Positions 34,222 to 47,293 of a stretch of 64,000 nucleotides of DNA are shown here, in pieces. Below the pieces are notes generated by a model. That model saw only the letters and a list, made by a program, of their open reading frames with translations. It ran no database searches and had not been told where the DNA came from. The first letter of the stretch is position 1. Each line of letters opens with the position of its first letter. Made by a program: the position numbers and the translations under genes. Where the stretch lies: assembly GCA_029204225.1 (NCBI GenBank), contig MU832619.1:1-64000 (forward strand), in the 5' to 3' direction. This DNA is from Diphasiastrum complanatum (Eukaryota; Streptophyta; Lycopodiopsida; Lycopodiales; Lycopodiaceae).

Positions 34222-36504
34222 TCATGCTTGCTGAATTGGCGGAACAGGCTGCCAAAACTTGCGTAATCGGCTACCATTCATGGGAGTATCAAAACAATTT
34301 TCGTCCAAGTGTTCAAGAATCACTGCTTGATAGTTCAGAATTTCCTTAACTCTATATGGGCCTTCACTGATAAATTTCAATTTCCCCTTGATCAGCTTGG
34401 TTTTGTACATCAGTGCTAGATCTCCTTCTTTCATATCCTTTTTGTGTAACTGACGATCGCGCCATGCCTTACCACGGGCTTTCTCTGCTACTAACGCATG
34501 GACTGCCATCAATCTTGTTTCACACAATTTGTGCAACGTTTCATGACGTAGTTGTACAGACTTATCATCATTTAACCGCTCTGTTGTTGTTATGCGTAAA
34601 GGTGATATTAAAAACTCAATCGGCATAACAACATCTTGACCATAAGCTAGTTGAAAGGGTGTTTGATTTGTACCACTTTTGTAAGTGGTTTTGAATGCCC
34701 ATAATGCTGCATGCAGTTTATGTTCCCAATCAGACCGACTCGCTTCAACTGTTTTTGTCATAATAATGCAAAAAATCTTATTGGAAGATTTAGCTTGGCC
34801 ATTCCCCCTAGGATAATATGGAGTACTAAATTTGTGTATAACAAAAAAATCTTTCAGTAAACACTTTGTTGTCTGATTAACAAAGTGTGTACCCCGATCA
34901 ATGACAATCTCGATCAGACATCCAAATCTGATAATAATATGTTCATAGAGAAACTTGCTCATAGATTTTGCACCAGCAACTTTGACAGCTTTGGCTTCAA
35001 CCCACTTGGTCATATAATCAGTTGCTACGATAATGTATCGAGCCTGAGATCCTCGCGCGAGATGAATAGGACCAACATAATCCAGTCCCCATTTTTCAAA
35101 TGGCACTTGCGATAAAAACCAAATGTGAGGATTCATAGTTCTGTCTAGTAGGCCATTGTGCTCGCTGGCAAACATCACATGTCTGAATATAATTTTGTGT
35201 GTCCTTATGAAGCATAGGCCACCAACAACCTAATTGCAAAAGTTTGCGAACATTAATATATATATAGAAAAGTGTCCTTCGCCCATGCCATCATGTAAAA
35301 ACATGATTAAATCTAATATTTCATGTGGTAAAACACATCTACGTAGAATATTGTTTGATCCATGACGATGCAATTGTCCTGCAATCAATTGATAAGGTTG
35401 AGCCTTATGAATCAATTACTTCTTCTGTACTTTTGTCAAAAAGTCATTCGGTTGTCCTAGCATCAGGTACTCAACAATATCCACTGCCCACTTAGGTACT
35501 GCCTCTACATAGAATAATGCAGCATCATGTAATTTATCACCCACTTCTGTATTAACTGGTGCAGACTCAATTCGTGAAATATGATCAGCTAGATAATGTT
35601 GCTTCCCCTTCTGAACCACAATTCGAAAGTCAAATTCAGTCAATAACAGTAACCATCTTGCAATACGCCCAGTATTGCATGTCTTGTTTACCAAGAAAAG
35701 TAATGGTTGGTAATCCGTATAAAATGCAAAGTGTGTTTCCATGAGGTAATGTCGAAATTTTCGCACAGAAAAAATCATGGATAACGCTTCATGTTTTGAA
35801 TGAAATCGACGTCAAGCAATCTCAGAAACTCTTTTTTTTTCATATCCTCAACATTAGGATTACAGTGATAGAACTTTGTAACCTTTGGAACTGCATCAAG
35901 TATTAAAGGTATGGTGTGTTCAATAACTGACGTCGGAATACCCTCGAGATCTTTATAAATCCATGCAAAGCAATCTTGATACTTAATAAGTAATGTTCGG
36001 AGCGCTTGAAACTGTTCAAGATTAAGTTGTGATCCAACTTGTACAATTTTTTTTGGTTCTCCTGGTCTAACAAGATTCATAGGCTGTGTCCTAGTTGGGC
36101 CATCGTAAACATCTTTCAATTCTGGCACTTGTTCTTTGGGTTCACGATGTGCTTTGGGTAACATGATAACCACATCATCCAGTGTACAACGTTTAAAATG
36201 TTCATGCATATCATGCTGGACTCCATCTGTTGGCATATCATGCTGGACTCCATCTACTTGTTCTTTGTCAAAATGATGTGTCTTGGATCTTCGCTTAGTC
36301 TTTTTAGCAGGAATTGATCGTGGAGGTGATGACTTCCAAGAAAATAAACTCTTCTTTAAAGGTGAAGACTTTCTGGATACTCTTCTTAGAAGGTGAAGAC
36401 TTCCTAGAAGATAAACTCTTCTTCGAAGGTGAAAACTTTCTAGAACTTTGACTTGCAGAATCATCCTTGACTTTTCCTTTGCCTTTATCAAGTAAGGGTG
36501 ACAT
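34222..36504 (-). pseudogene. Ty3/gypsy pol remnant (gypsy-1), reverse transcriptase core deleted
   Basis: On the minus strand: a basic Ser/Lys repeat region (36504-36304); the start of RT (YKDLEGIPTSVIEHTI, 35960-35900); then RNase H (FRHYLMETHFAFYTDY, NKTCNTGRIARWLL, 35778-35500); and integrase (VPFEKWGLDYVGPIH, ATDYMTKWVEAKAV, DRGTHFVNQ, YYPRGNGQ) ending at 34222. The palm of RT with its YxDD box is missing at the 35775 junction. The integrase ORF of 318 codons is intact, with catalytic D, D and a replaced E region (GQAKSSNK, where E is expected at AESSNK-like sites). Confidence 0.88.
36225..36440 (-). repeat. Small in-frame repeats in the gypsy-1 linker
   Basis: GVQHDMPTDGVQHDMH at about 36260-36210 is a 24-bp direct duplication. 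KFSPSKKSLSSRKSSPSKKS-like units at 36440-36310 are imperfect repeats rich in Ser and Lys. They probably arose by replication slippage. Confidence 0.7.
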
Positions 36505-36509
36505 TCTCG

Positions 36510-37800
36510 TACTATACCAACAAGGTTAATATAGATTTTGTAGTAAATAGTGTCATTCCCACAGAGGACAGCATTAGAAAGTTATGTTTTTGGCACAATT
36601 TATGACAAGTGGTTTCGAGTGTTATTCTGGTTGTCGATAGACATTAAAAAGTAACCAATATTACTTATATTTGGGTGTGTTGTGTTGCTAATTTTCAGAA
36701 CAACAATCTGGCCTCTATCAAATCGAATGAAACATGTCCTACAGATGAGATGTTATCAGAGTAGTACAACAGTACTACACTCTGGCTGATTAAGGTGTCA
36801 ACAGAGAGTCAAGAAATGTTCGATGTATTCACGATTGTATAGACAATTAATTAATCACGTTCGCAAACTGTTCATTTCTAGACAGAAGTTTTCAACAACT
36901 AAAGTCCAAATTAATGGTTAAAGAACATGAATGGTTTCAAAGCACGTTAGAAACATATGTCAGTGACAATCAGGAAAATGGATTAAAGACTCAATTATTC
37001 AGACAGGGACTGTCATCTCATATGTATACATACAGTTTTATTCAATGATCGTGCTAGACTGTACCAAAGATAGTCACTATTCGAGTGCCGAAAAGAAAGT
37101 ATTTGCGACAGACGAATAAGATGATTTTAAGACAGTTCTTTAGAGCATGCTTTATGGATAAACAACAAACAACTGTAATGTACTAGAGAGTTTGTCTGAT
37201 CAGAGAGTAATTCATGTAATGCATTAGAGATTGTTAGCAGACTCAAAATCACTCACACTCAACAGTGCGGAGAACAGAGATAACAGAGAATAACTCACAG
37301 AACTCTATTCACTTCTTCAATCTCTTACATATGCATGAACTCTTCTCTCTCGATGCTCGAGACTGAAGTGTGAGATCTATATATGTTCTACGGGGCAAAC
37401 ACACACATCTCTCAAACAACAGGTGCATCGCTCCCGCGAAAGGGTCTAGTTAACAATTAGACTATGTATACGTTCAATTATACCATGGAAGGTATATTTA
37501 ACTAAGAGTTAAAATTACTCTAGTTTAACATGTCTTTTCGTATCTAGTCATATTGTGTGCACGACCTAGTAAAGGTTATCCAAGGCAATGTCTTTCCTAT
37601 TAAAGGTCTTGTCCTTAATTACAAGGCAAGTACTTAGGAGATATATTCCCAAAAAATGACTTAGGCCTCTTCATGATTTATACTTAACCAGCTCATATCT
37701 TCATTTTCGAGTATATCATGCCATATTTATGTTGATATTCAATTTTTAACAATAAGCTGGCATCACATATATCCACTTCCTCAAATGTGAAACATCCTCG
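36510..37800. other. Non-coding stretch, candidate gypsy LTR/leader
   Basis: Minus-strand text near 36570-36515 (CTCTGTGGGAATGACAC, GTTGGTATAG) resembles the leader of plant gypsy elements just before gag. A TATA-like ATATATAGATCTCACAC faces the minus strand near 37385. No second LTR copy was found, so limits are open. Only short ORFs are present. Confidence 0.4.
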
Positions 37801-37826
37801 TGAACATAACATCTTCTTTTTGAGGA

Positions 37827-38716
37827 TTATTCGCGAAACATTCTGTTCTTCAGATTTTTGTTAAGGTGAAAAGATATTTCTTCGTATATTTCGTCCTTTA
37901 GATATTTCTTTGTCTTAGAGAATATGTGTCTTGTTGTTTCTTTAATTGAGTAGGTTTTTTTGAGTTGATCTTTGAATTGTTGATGAAAATTGGAATCAAA
38001 CTTCAAAACATCTTTAAATTTCAAAAATTCAGCATCCCATAGAAACATCAGCACAACAAAGGCATGAATGAATGTTTTATGAACAATTCAATTCTTCATA
38101 TAATTTCTGAACAAACTCCAAGTTTTGTTGAGCTTCGATCAACAACAAATTTTGATTTTGTGTAACGGCCAACTGGTAAGTTGTCGAATTCTTCTAACTT
38201 GACCGGGAGCAATGTTCCATCAAACAACTCCTGAATTAACTTTGTATCTTCGTCTGAATCACTACGAAGGGTGACTTTTCTACAATAACGAGCTAAAAAT
38301 CTAATAAAAGAGCTTTTAACATAAAGATTTTGAACAAAAAATAATGTCTTTGTCGCAAAAGTACCAAACTGCCAAAATGAATATGTACAGAACTGCTTGT
38401 AGCGAAATGACTTCCTTCTGTCTTGCAGATTGTGTCGAATTTCCACAAAATAATCTACAAGATTTCGCTCCCAATCCACATAAAGGCTAAATAGTTCTGG
38501 ATAAGCCATATTTATATTAATCAACAACCCAACATCGTCGAATTCGCCTAGATCTACGATAGCTTGTGGTTTGTACAGCTGAAACTGTGACTTTCGCTTC
38601 CAAAAATGTCGCTTATTGTCTTCGTTCAGCAAAAAATGAAACTCTTTGATTCGAATATATTCTAGAGCATACATAGCCAAAGAGCCTATGTATAACTCTA
38701 CTGATCCGAAAGGCAC
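37827..38716 (-). pseudogene. Unknown ORF downstream of gypsy-2 integrase (ORF3 position)
   Basis: A 206-codon minus-strand ORF (38716-38096) starts MPFGSVELYIGSLAMYALEY, then KRHFWKRKSQFQLYKPQA, FSLYVDWERNLVDYFVEI and RYTKSKFVVDRSSTKLGV. A second piece at 38054-37827 (FKDVLKFDSNFHQQFKDQL) is Lys/Glu-rich and may be its tail after a frameshift. No signal peptide or membrane helix is evident, so an envelope-like protein is not supported. It has the same strand and order as pol, as in plant gypsy lineages with an extra ORF. Function unknown. Confidence 0.45.
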
Positions 38717-38973
38717 GACCTAGAATTTACCCTGGATTATGCCCCAACAGAGACATCCTTTCTGTTCGATAGAGAGCTGGGCCCATAATCAGAGAAAGTC
38801 GTCCTTCTCCCAAGGTCACTTCCATTCATCGAAGGCGATGCCTACTGCGCCTGGTAGCATCATGTAATCCACACGCCATTGCAATTCAACATTAAATGCA
38901 TGTGGACACCATTTCCAGAAGCGTTAAGCAAAAAACAGAATTTATCAACACATCGGTCAAAGGTAGTATTTCT

Positions 38974-41900
38974 TCAGTCTGGACCCATTAATACGTGTAG
39001 GTAACAGTTCACCTTCAAATGATTGAGTTGTGCAGAACCATTGTCAAACACCTCTATGACTTTATAAGGTCCAAGCCATCTCATATGGAATTTTCTAGGG
39101 AACTTTTGATGTCGACTATCATATATCAGCGCAAAGGCATCAGCTTTCAGCTCACATTTCCTGATATGACTGTCATAATTCTTCTTTCTTTGTTCTTGGA
39201 TCTCCTTCGTTAATTTTTGTGAAGTCACACGAGCTTCAACTAGTTCTTCAATATTAGTCAACCTTTCGTTTAGACATTCTGCATCTGTTCGTTGAGCTTG
39301 AATACGAAAAGTTTTCACCTCAAATTCAATTGGCAAAATAGAATGTATACCATACGTAAAAAAATATGGTGTCTGCTTCGTCATGATTTTTTCTGTGTTG
39401 CGATAAGCCCAGAGAACTGATGGTAGTTTCTGATCCCAATCCGTTGCATGTGCAATAGTAATTTTGTTCAGGATTTTACATAAAATTTCATTAGCTCTTT
39501 CTGCTAACCCGTTTGCTTTTGGATTATAAGGTGTAGTTTTTCTGTGTTTGATCAGAAAATATGTTGTCAGCAACCATATAGTGTCATTTAGAAAATGTGT
39601 ACCTCGGTCACTTACTAGTTTAAGTAGACAACCATATCTTGTGATTATACTTTTGAATAAGAACGTCGCGACAGTTTCGCATTGTTTCGTTTCGTCATCT
39701 CTGCTTCAACGTTCTTTGTAGCATAATCCGTTGCAGCTAGAATATAACGACATTTCGTATGTCGAGTCACAGGTTTGATTGGACTGACAAAGTCAATCTC
39801 CCACTTTTCAAATGGTGCAAGAGGCAGGATTGATGTCAATGACCAAATCATTGCTTTTGTAGGCTTACCAGATCTCTGGCATGGATCACATGAACGAATA
39901 AAATTTGATACATCCTTCTACATTGTTGGCCACCAATACTTGGCAATCAACATCTTATTAACTGTGTTCTTTAGGGCAAAGTGTCCTCCAGCATCTTCTG
40001 AGTGCAAGGCTTTAACGACCTTTTGTAAGTCTTCAATTTCGGGACATCTTCGTATTTGATGGTCAGCACCAAGCTTGTACAGAACACTGTTAGTAATTGT
40101 ATAAGGTGCTACCTTATATTGAAAAACTATCTTTTGCTCTAAATCATAACCATCCGAATATATCTGATCTTTGAGATAAATAATAATATCAGAATATAAC
40201 AAATTTGTAGATGAAATTTCAAATAGATGTTTGTCTGAAAAATCATCATTGATAGATTCTTCAATTTTTTCGGTGTTGAGTCGCGATAGATAATCAACAT
40301 TTGTATGATACTTTCCTTGGTGAAGTTCTAATTGATAAGTGAATTTCTGCAGAAGTAGAATCCATCGAGCAATTCATCCTGATAGAACTGGTTTATTTAC
40401 AAGATACTTAAGAGCATAGTGATCAACATGAAAAATACATACATATCTCAACAAATGATGTCGAAATTTTTTAACAATGAAAATCATTCCAAGAGCTTCT
40501 CTTTTTGTAACCGAATAATTCTTCTTTGATGTACTGAGCTGTCGACTCGCATAATAAATGGGATGATCTTTCTTCTGATCGTCCTTCTGGCTTAGATAGA
40601 CGCCAATAGCAAATGCAGAAACATCCACATAACTATGAAATAAAACAGCCCAGTTGGGTGGTCTCAAAATAGCAGCATTGATCAACCTTTGCTTAAGTTC
40701 TTCAAATGTTTTCTACTATTCATTCGTCCACAAGTATTCCACTTGTTTCTTCAGTAGATGTGTAAGAGAGGCAGCAATAGAAGCATGATTTTGAATAAAT
40801 CTCCGGTAATAGCTGACATGACCTAAGAAAGTTCTTAGTTCACGTAAATTGGTTGGTATCTGGAGATTCTTTATAAGCTTGACTTTATCTTTGTCGACTT
40901 CTATTCCTCTGTTAGATATTTTGTGTCCAAAAAATATTCCTTCTTTCATACCGAAAAAACATTTCTCTGGATGAAGAGATAAACAAGTATCTCGACACCG
41001 TTGCAATGTTAATTTCAGCTTCTACAGGTGTGTCTTTATATCACTATATACACAAAAAATCATAAATAAATATTTTGAGAAAGATTCTTAGGCAGGCAGC
41101 GAAAATTAACATCATGATTCGCTAAAAAGTCGCTGGAGCGTTACAAAGACCAAAGGCATTTTGTTGTAGACATAAGTGCCCCAATCCGTAGTGAATGTAG
41201 TATTTGAACGATCCTCCTTCCGCACTCCAACTTGATTATAACCAGAAAAACCGTCACAGAAACTGTAACGCTCCTGACCAGCAACCTGATCTAAGATGGA
41301 ATCCGTGAAGGGCAGAGGATGATGATCCTTCCTTTTGGAAACATTGAGTTTGCGGAAATCCTGGCATATTTGTATTTTACCAATCTTCTTCTTTGGGATG
41401 ACAACAATGGGTCAGACCCATTCATTGCTTAAGATGGAATAGATTATACCTGTCTTAAGGTGCTTGTTGAGTTCGTCCTTAACCATGAGAGAGTACTTTG
41501 GATTGAGACGATATTGTCTCTGTCAAACAGGTACAGCATCTTCCTTAAGATCAATACAATGCTCTCCGAATTCTGCAGGTATACCCTTCAAATCGTCGAG
41601 CGACCAAACAAAAACATCTTGATATTCCTTCAATAGTTCAGTGAATTCTGCCAATTCAGATTCTCCAAGTGACTTCGAAACATGCACAAATCTGCCAAGT
41701 GCAAGTTCAATTAGTTCAGTAGAATCTGGTAAAATGATATCTTTTGTCATACTAGCCTTGGTATGGCCATGAATTTTGCGCATGGTTGACTCCATAGATG
41801 TTTTCTTGTCGTCAACCTGGTTCTTGTTACCAAATTTGTGTTCAGATTTATCACTCGAATCATCAGAGTCTTTCGAGTTCATGTCTGCAACTATAATTTC

Positions 41901-42665
41901 TTCATATGAAACATCAACTTCAGCATTGCAGGCATCGAAGAATTCTTCTTTATCAGCATTCTCATAACATTCAAAATATTGCACTTCAATGTCAGATTCA
42001 TTAGAAAAAACATTTAAGGCATAAGAAAATTCTTCTGAAGTGAAGCTGGTGTCAAACAAAGGAGTTTCACCTTCATATTTGTCACGACTCTAGGTAATTA
42101 TTTGTTCTGCTGGCTTACCTCGATTATTGGTCTCACCAGTTTGAAATCTCAACTCTCTGGATTTTCAATGAACACTTGCATTTTATTGATAAAGCCAAGG
42201 TCGTCCAATCAACACAGAATAGGATGACAAACCGAGTGGTTTGATAACTATGAAATTCATTGTGAATGGCTTGGCTTGAATGTAAACAGTGACATCCTTC
42301 AGTTCTCGAACAGGTTTTCGTCGTGTCGAATTAGCTAACTTGATGTTTCACTGTGTCGGTTGATTGTCAGTCAGCCCCAAAGCATGAGCTGTATTTTTTG
42401 TTATTATGTTCACACTGGAACCAGAGTCAATTGGCACTTTTTCGATCAGGCATCCCGCAATGGTAATATCAATTTCAGGTGCATCGAGATCACCTAAATC
42501 AATAGACAGAACACTAGCATCTGGCAAAGAAATTTTTTTCTTCTTTTTCAGTGCAAAAAGACTTTTCAGTTGCTTTATGTAATAAGTGTTATCTGCCAAC
42601 AGCTGCTCAAATGTAATGTTCGGACGAAGACATCCAATATCAGTCACGATGTCATAGTCCTTCAT
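38974..42665 (-). pseudogene. Ty3/gypsy pol (gypsy-2), degenerate but nearly full domain set
   Basis: Order on the minus strand: protease with VPIDSGSSVNIIT (42665-42348); an acidic linker (42059-41750, EEFFDACNAEVDVSYEE); RT with LKTGIIYSI, PIVVIPKKK, DHHPLP and MPFGLCNAPATF (41640-41100); RT thumb (GIFFGHKISNRGIEVDK, 41006-40716); RNase H (YVDVSAFAIGVYLSQ, 40685-40374); integrase finger with RSC-PCQ (40060-39890); integrase core PFEKWEIDFVSPI, ATDYATKNVEAE and GLAERANEIL; and C-terminal domain GPYKVIEVFDNGSAQL ending at 38974. Stops and shifts occur at about 42060, 41525, 40700, 40375 and 39640. Gag is not seen upstream. Confidence 0.9.
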
Positions 42666-43140
42666 CGTCGATTTGAGATTGGCATATCAATAACAACACT
42701 AGACAATCATTAGAGAAAATATGGGCCCAAAGAGGGCCCTATAAGAAATGCCATGTAAGAGAGAGAGAAATAACTATAAAGTAATTATAATATCATTTTC
42801 TAACTTCTTTACGCATCTGCCCGCACTACTTTCTATGTAAATGAATGCACCTTAGTTTAGTCACATCACACTTCACTGGTGTTTGACCATAGTTAAAATA
42901 TAATTATTCAAAATGCTGAAATATTCCCTCCCAATAGTTGGGAACACTAAAAAATTTGAGTTAGAAGTGACATTTCTGAAGAAAGCCTATGCCATCTCTA
43001 TCTCCAGTAGTCGTTAACGCCATCTCCAGCTTTGTTATTGTCATTGTGTTGTTTGTTACTATACTGCTGTACTGATGACAAAGCTTTATCATCTTCATGT
43101 GGATCTATCACCAGAATATGCCCCGCTCAGGACGAGAAAT
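42666..43140. other. Non-coding junction between gypsy-2 and unit B
   Basis: The minus strand contains TTGGGAGGGAATATT at about 42945-42931, a good match to a plant copia polypurine tract next to an LTR start. This suggests a copia 3' end here, possibly the part of a copia cut off by unit B. The LTR-like text below it does not match the LTR of copia-5, so the link is not shown. Confidence 0.35.
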
Positions 43141-45721
43141 TCAAAGCAACCCAAATTGTCAACTTCTGATATGGTCTGATACAGGGAGAAAAAACTAAAA
43201 CATGTAGATTTATGGTCATCAGGAACATTGTATCCTATTGATCCATGTTCATTGCAACATCCAGATTTCCATTCGGTGAGTCAGTTAATAATCTATATGT
43301 GTCATGGTAAAAATGGCCTTTTGGGTTACTATGAGAATCTAATGCTCTATGGGAATGCACATTCAATGCAAAGAATACATTATTTGGAAGAGGAATCAAG
43401 GAAAATATCAAAGGAGTGCGAAGCAAAATCTACAAAAATGAGATGCTCAAAGAGGAGATCCAAAGGTTGAAATCTTCTTTGCATCATTATACAACTAGTA
43501 ATGATGAGATAAAAATTGCATTTCAATCCATGCATATCTCATATTTGTCTCTTGTTAAAGATATGGATGTGCTCAACAGAAAGGTCCAAAGCAACAAGAG
43601 AAAAAGACTAGTAAACAAGGATATATGTGATCTATCATCCAGAGAGGTCATAGAAAAAGACAAATCTGTGCATTCAAGTAAGTTATAGCTTATTTGGTAA
43701 TGAAAATTGCTTGAACTTTTCGATTTATTCATAATCACTAATTTTGTTATTTATTCATTTCAACTTTCTGCTTATTATATATTGTTGTGAATACTATGAG
43801 TGTCCTAATTTCTACTAACATTTTCACGAACATTATGTTTGCAATGCAGATCAATATTGGTTGTTGAAGACCATTTGGCCAATGAGATTTCAGTTGGAAA
43901 CTCACTAGGCTCTATCTTGAATTCTAAATCTATGAAATCAATGTTAAATAATAACAAAATGAAAAAGATTAAGGCTTCAGTTACTGATAGCATTATGGAT
44001 GAAACTGGAAAAATATTAGACACTACATTGCTTCAGGGGGCATGTGACTTTTCTAGCATCAGTAGGGAAGCATATGCAACAATGTTTAAGATGATAAAGG
44101 AGGCATTTGCACAGGTAAGTTTTCAATCCCACGACCATTTCATCTTTTTAAAAAAACAAGGACATGTTAAACCATGGTATACAGACAATAGTTGGTAATC
44201 CATCTCATATCAATGAAGTGTATTGCTCGAAAGGAGAAAGTCTAGCATATAACAATTTCAACAATTTATCTATTGACATTAATCAGTTATTAACATTCAT
44301 CATACATTTTTACGGTATTACAAATGAGAATGTCAATAACAAGTTGATAGTTGTTCTCAAGTTAGATGAGTCTGAAATTATAAAAGGACAAAAAATGGAA
44401 AGAGTCAGTCTCACGATCATGAATGGAGCACTTTCAAATTCAAAAAACTCTGAAGACCTCAATTTTAGTGTTCAATCAGAAAATAGTTGGCAGCATTTCA
44501 GGTATAGCAGTTCCTTTGCATAATAAATAGGGATAATCATTTGAATATGGATTTCATATCTAAAATCTTCTCTATGTTAATATTATGAGGCTAATCACGT
44601 TTTTGTATTCTCTTATAGGTGCTGAAAGAAGACCATAACATTCTCTCATGGATATTTAATAGAACATCATATCCTGCCACCATAAAAAATCACATGGAGG
44701 GAGTTCCACTCAATATTCCTAGAATTGGCACTTTCAACATTGAATGGCATTCAGCAGTAGATCTGATGACAATAAAATATATGTTCAATGTATCTCATGG
44801 CGCCAACTCTAAACACCCTTGTTTGTACAGCATGAAAACAACAAAAGACATGTCAAGGAGTACAGGAATATCAAGAGATCGAGAAGATTCTAATTGAAAA
44901 CTTGTACTACCGATTTCTCTACAAAATGTTCATATTTGTACATTGCATGCAGAGGTGCGTATTATAGAAAAAATAATATATCTTCACATCTTGTTTGCAT
45001 GGAATTCTGAACCAGAGGCCTCTGAAAAGGAAGCTATTTCCAAATTAGAGGATGTGTTGTCCAAAGCAGGCTTACATAAAGGCCACGTTAAAATAAAAAA
45101 AGATGACAAGTTATCAGGTAAAACAAGAAATATTCCCTGCAAGCCGAGCATTGGAGGATCTAAAGCTTGAAGATTTTTATCAAATTATTCTCGCAAATAA
45201 TCTAAGGTTCAATATACCGTTTGGCAAGAAATTATTGCGACAACTCAAGATTTCAAAGAAGAAGGTTCTACTCGTATACACAAAGTAAAAGTTTGGAAAA
45301 AGTTAGACAACATGGTGAAATACTTGAGAAAAGATAAATTTTCAAATATTGATGTTCAAATGATACAGAAAACAACCAATGAATTTGTGGATGCAGTTCA
45401 GAGTGCATGGGGTGTTGATCATATAACACATTATATGGTAAGATTTTGATTTTACACTACCATAAACAAATATGTGCAATTAAATTAGATACTTTTGGTA
45501 TTGATTTAGATTGTGTGTTTATGACATGCAGCACATGTTACGACATCATTCGACATTCTTTGCAAGAAATAGTGGAAGTCTTAGCATATGGTCATCGTTA
45601 GGATATACTACAATTTTTTCAATGATTTTACAGAAGAATCCAAATTCATCATAATACAAAATCGACGGATTATAAAAAATTTCAAAAAGCATGCAAATTT
45701 ATACAAGCCACTAGGCTATAG
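43141..45721 (+). pseudogene. Gene Z of unit B: DDE-like transposase, catalytic E deleted
   Basis: Exons: an N-terminal part (WSSGTLYPIDPCSLQH; LGYYENLMLYGNAH) leading into a coiled coil (LEEESRKISKECEAKS; EMLKEEIQRLKSSLHHY) with the basic RKRLVNKD, ending at donor 43678; 43850-44114 (TDSIMDETGKILDTT, GACDFSSISREAYA); about 44180-44501 (LIVVLKLDESEIIKGQ); and 44619 onward (FNIEWHSAVDLMTIKYMF; HGANSKHPCLYS; LHAEVRIIEKIIYLHI; VQSAWGVDHITHYM). The final exon starts at about 45532 (HMLRHHSTFFARNSGS). About 110 bp that in unit A encode QGMEKSHWQ are missing at 45597. D in LDES stays, and the AGD box reads AVD. The N-terminus upstream of 43395 has no match in A. Confidence 0.68.
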
Positions 45722-45781
45722 ACACACAATAAAATTTTGTATATTAAATAAAAATATTTACAAAGTACAATTCAGCAGTAT

Positions 45782-47293
45782 CTAATCTGCTTCCGATATA
45801 TTTTCCAATGAAAGTTGCAACTTATAATCATGCAACAATTTTTTTCTTTCGTATGGATCCAATAGCTCATAGTTTTCATGCTTACTAAGATCAACGTAAG
45901 CAGCATACACTGCAAAATGAGATGATCTGAACATGGAATTCACTAGTCCATATCCTAAACTTTTAACCACAATAGTTTTCTTTACAAAAATTATTTTATG
46001 CACCTTATTAAAATTATGTCCTCCAAGAAAATGAGACAGTGCCTTGATTGCCATAATCATAGTTTCACCATGTTGATGAAACTTTGAATGGGCAACACTT
46101 ATCTCATTATTCTTGAAGGACTTTAGATAGTGCCCGAGTGCATGATCTCTTGAAAATTCTCCCGCAGAAGATCTTTGCCCTCCTCGACGAATTGTGAAAT
46201 CATCAAGAAAAGATTGTTTCCTGAAATGATAAAAAACAAAGTAAGCTCCAGTATATAATATGACATAAAAAATCTACTAGTACCTGATAAGAGACAAAAA
46301 CTTACGCATTCGGCTTTGTCTTCTCTGATTACTGTCTCACCATCAATATTATGTCCACCTTTCGATGTCAATATTGTTGGTGAATAGACAGTTGGCTGTG
46401 GAAATCCAACTTGACTTTGGATTCTAAGAAACTCCTCCTCAGAAGAAAGATCATCTTGTTTGTTGCGCATTTCTTCCACAGCCATTTTCAAGCAATCTTT
46501 CCCTGAATAAAATTTATCATTATGTATATCGTCAACACCAGGGAGAAGATCATCAGCATCAAAATCAATAATATCCGAAATTCATCAAGCTCTTTGTTCA
46601 AAATGCAAAGAGTCTCAGTTTCAGTGAAGTAAAAAAGATCCGATATTGTCAAAAAAAAATTATTATCTATATTATAAGTAGGCAAAGTGATCAAACATTT
46701 ATCAGAAGGAGAAAGGGTGGTGGGTGTTCTAGGGCCTAAAAAGGTAGACCTATTTCGAACAAGATCAAAATCAGAACAATCATCTAAATTAACACTCGTA
46801 TCAATAAAAAAAGTTTCTATATCTACAATCGTTGACTTTTTAGACTTTATACCACTAGAAGAAACTGCTTCAGAAGTGGAGGGCAAAGAGTCCGAATCGT
46901 CAGAAATATTTAACAAAAGAAAAAAAACAAAAGTAGACTGAAAATCAACAAATCTACATTTTTTATTATGAATTGGGCACTCATCTATAGAATTGAAATC
47001 ATTATGTAACTTGGTAAACATTTTGTCAAGCTTAGCTTTATAGATATGCTTGTCAAGTGCCACCAAGTCCTGATAATGAATCATGTCTTTATTTTGAGAC
47101 CTGAATAACGGAGTACTGAGCAGGGACTTAAATATGAGATATATCTCAGAAAATGCCTCCACACCAGGGCCCTCAGTTATAGAAGGTAGAATAAAAAGAA
47201 AAGGAGAAAAAGGGATTTAAAATAGTCCAACCTATCAGTAATACCAAATTCATTAAAAAAAAAAAAAACCAAACTGGATTCAAAATTAGACAT
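45782..47293 (-). pseudogene. Gene Y of unit B (unknown protein)
   Basis: The ATG at 47293 (MSNFESSL) begins the frame; it resumes in 47162-46560 with IYLIFKSLLSTPLF, KHIYKAKLDKMFTKLHND, the acidic NLDDCSDFDLVRNRSTF, and TLCILNKELDEF. A frameshift near 46575 and a second start the block KMAVEEMRNKQDDL to LGFPQPTV-SPT, then an intron-like gap (46310-46215), then HFLGGHNFNKVHKIIF and YERKKLLHDYKL ending at 45782. Taken with unit A this defines a protein of about 480 residues with an acidic, Ser-rich middle and a conserved C-terminal block of about 100 residues. No known fold is recognised. Confidence 0.62.

Noticed and set aside
34222-35178. Intact gypsy integrase as a domesticated host gene
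   Set aside because: It lies in the normal place of a broken gypsy pol, and its GxxE region looks damaged; an open frame alone is weak evidence.
37827-38716. Envelope-like protein downstream of gypsy-2
   Set aside because: No signal peptide, membrane helix or fusion-type features could be seen.
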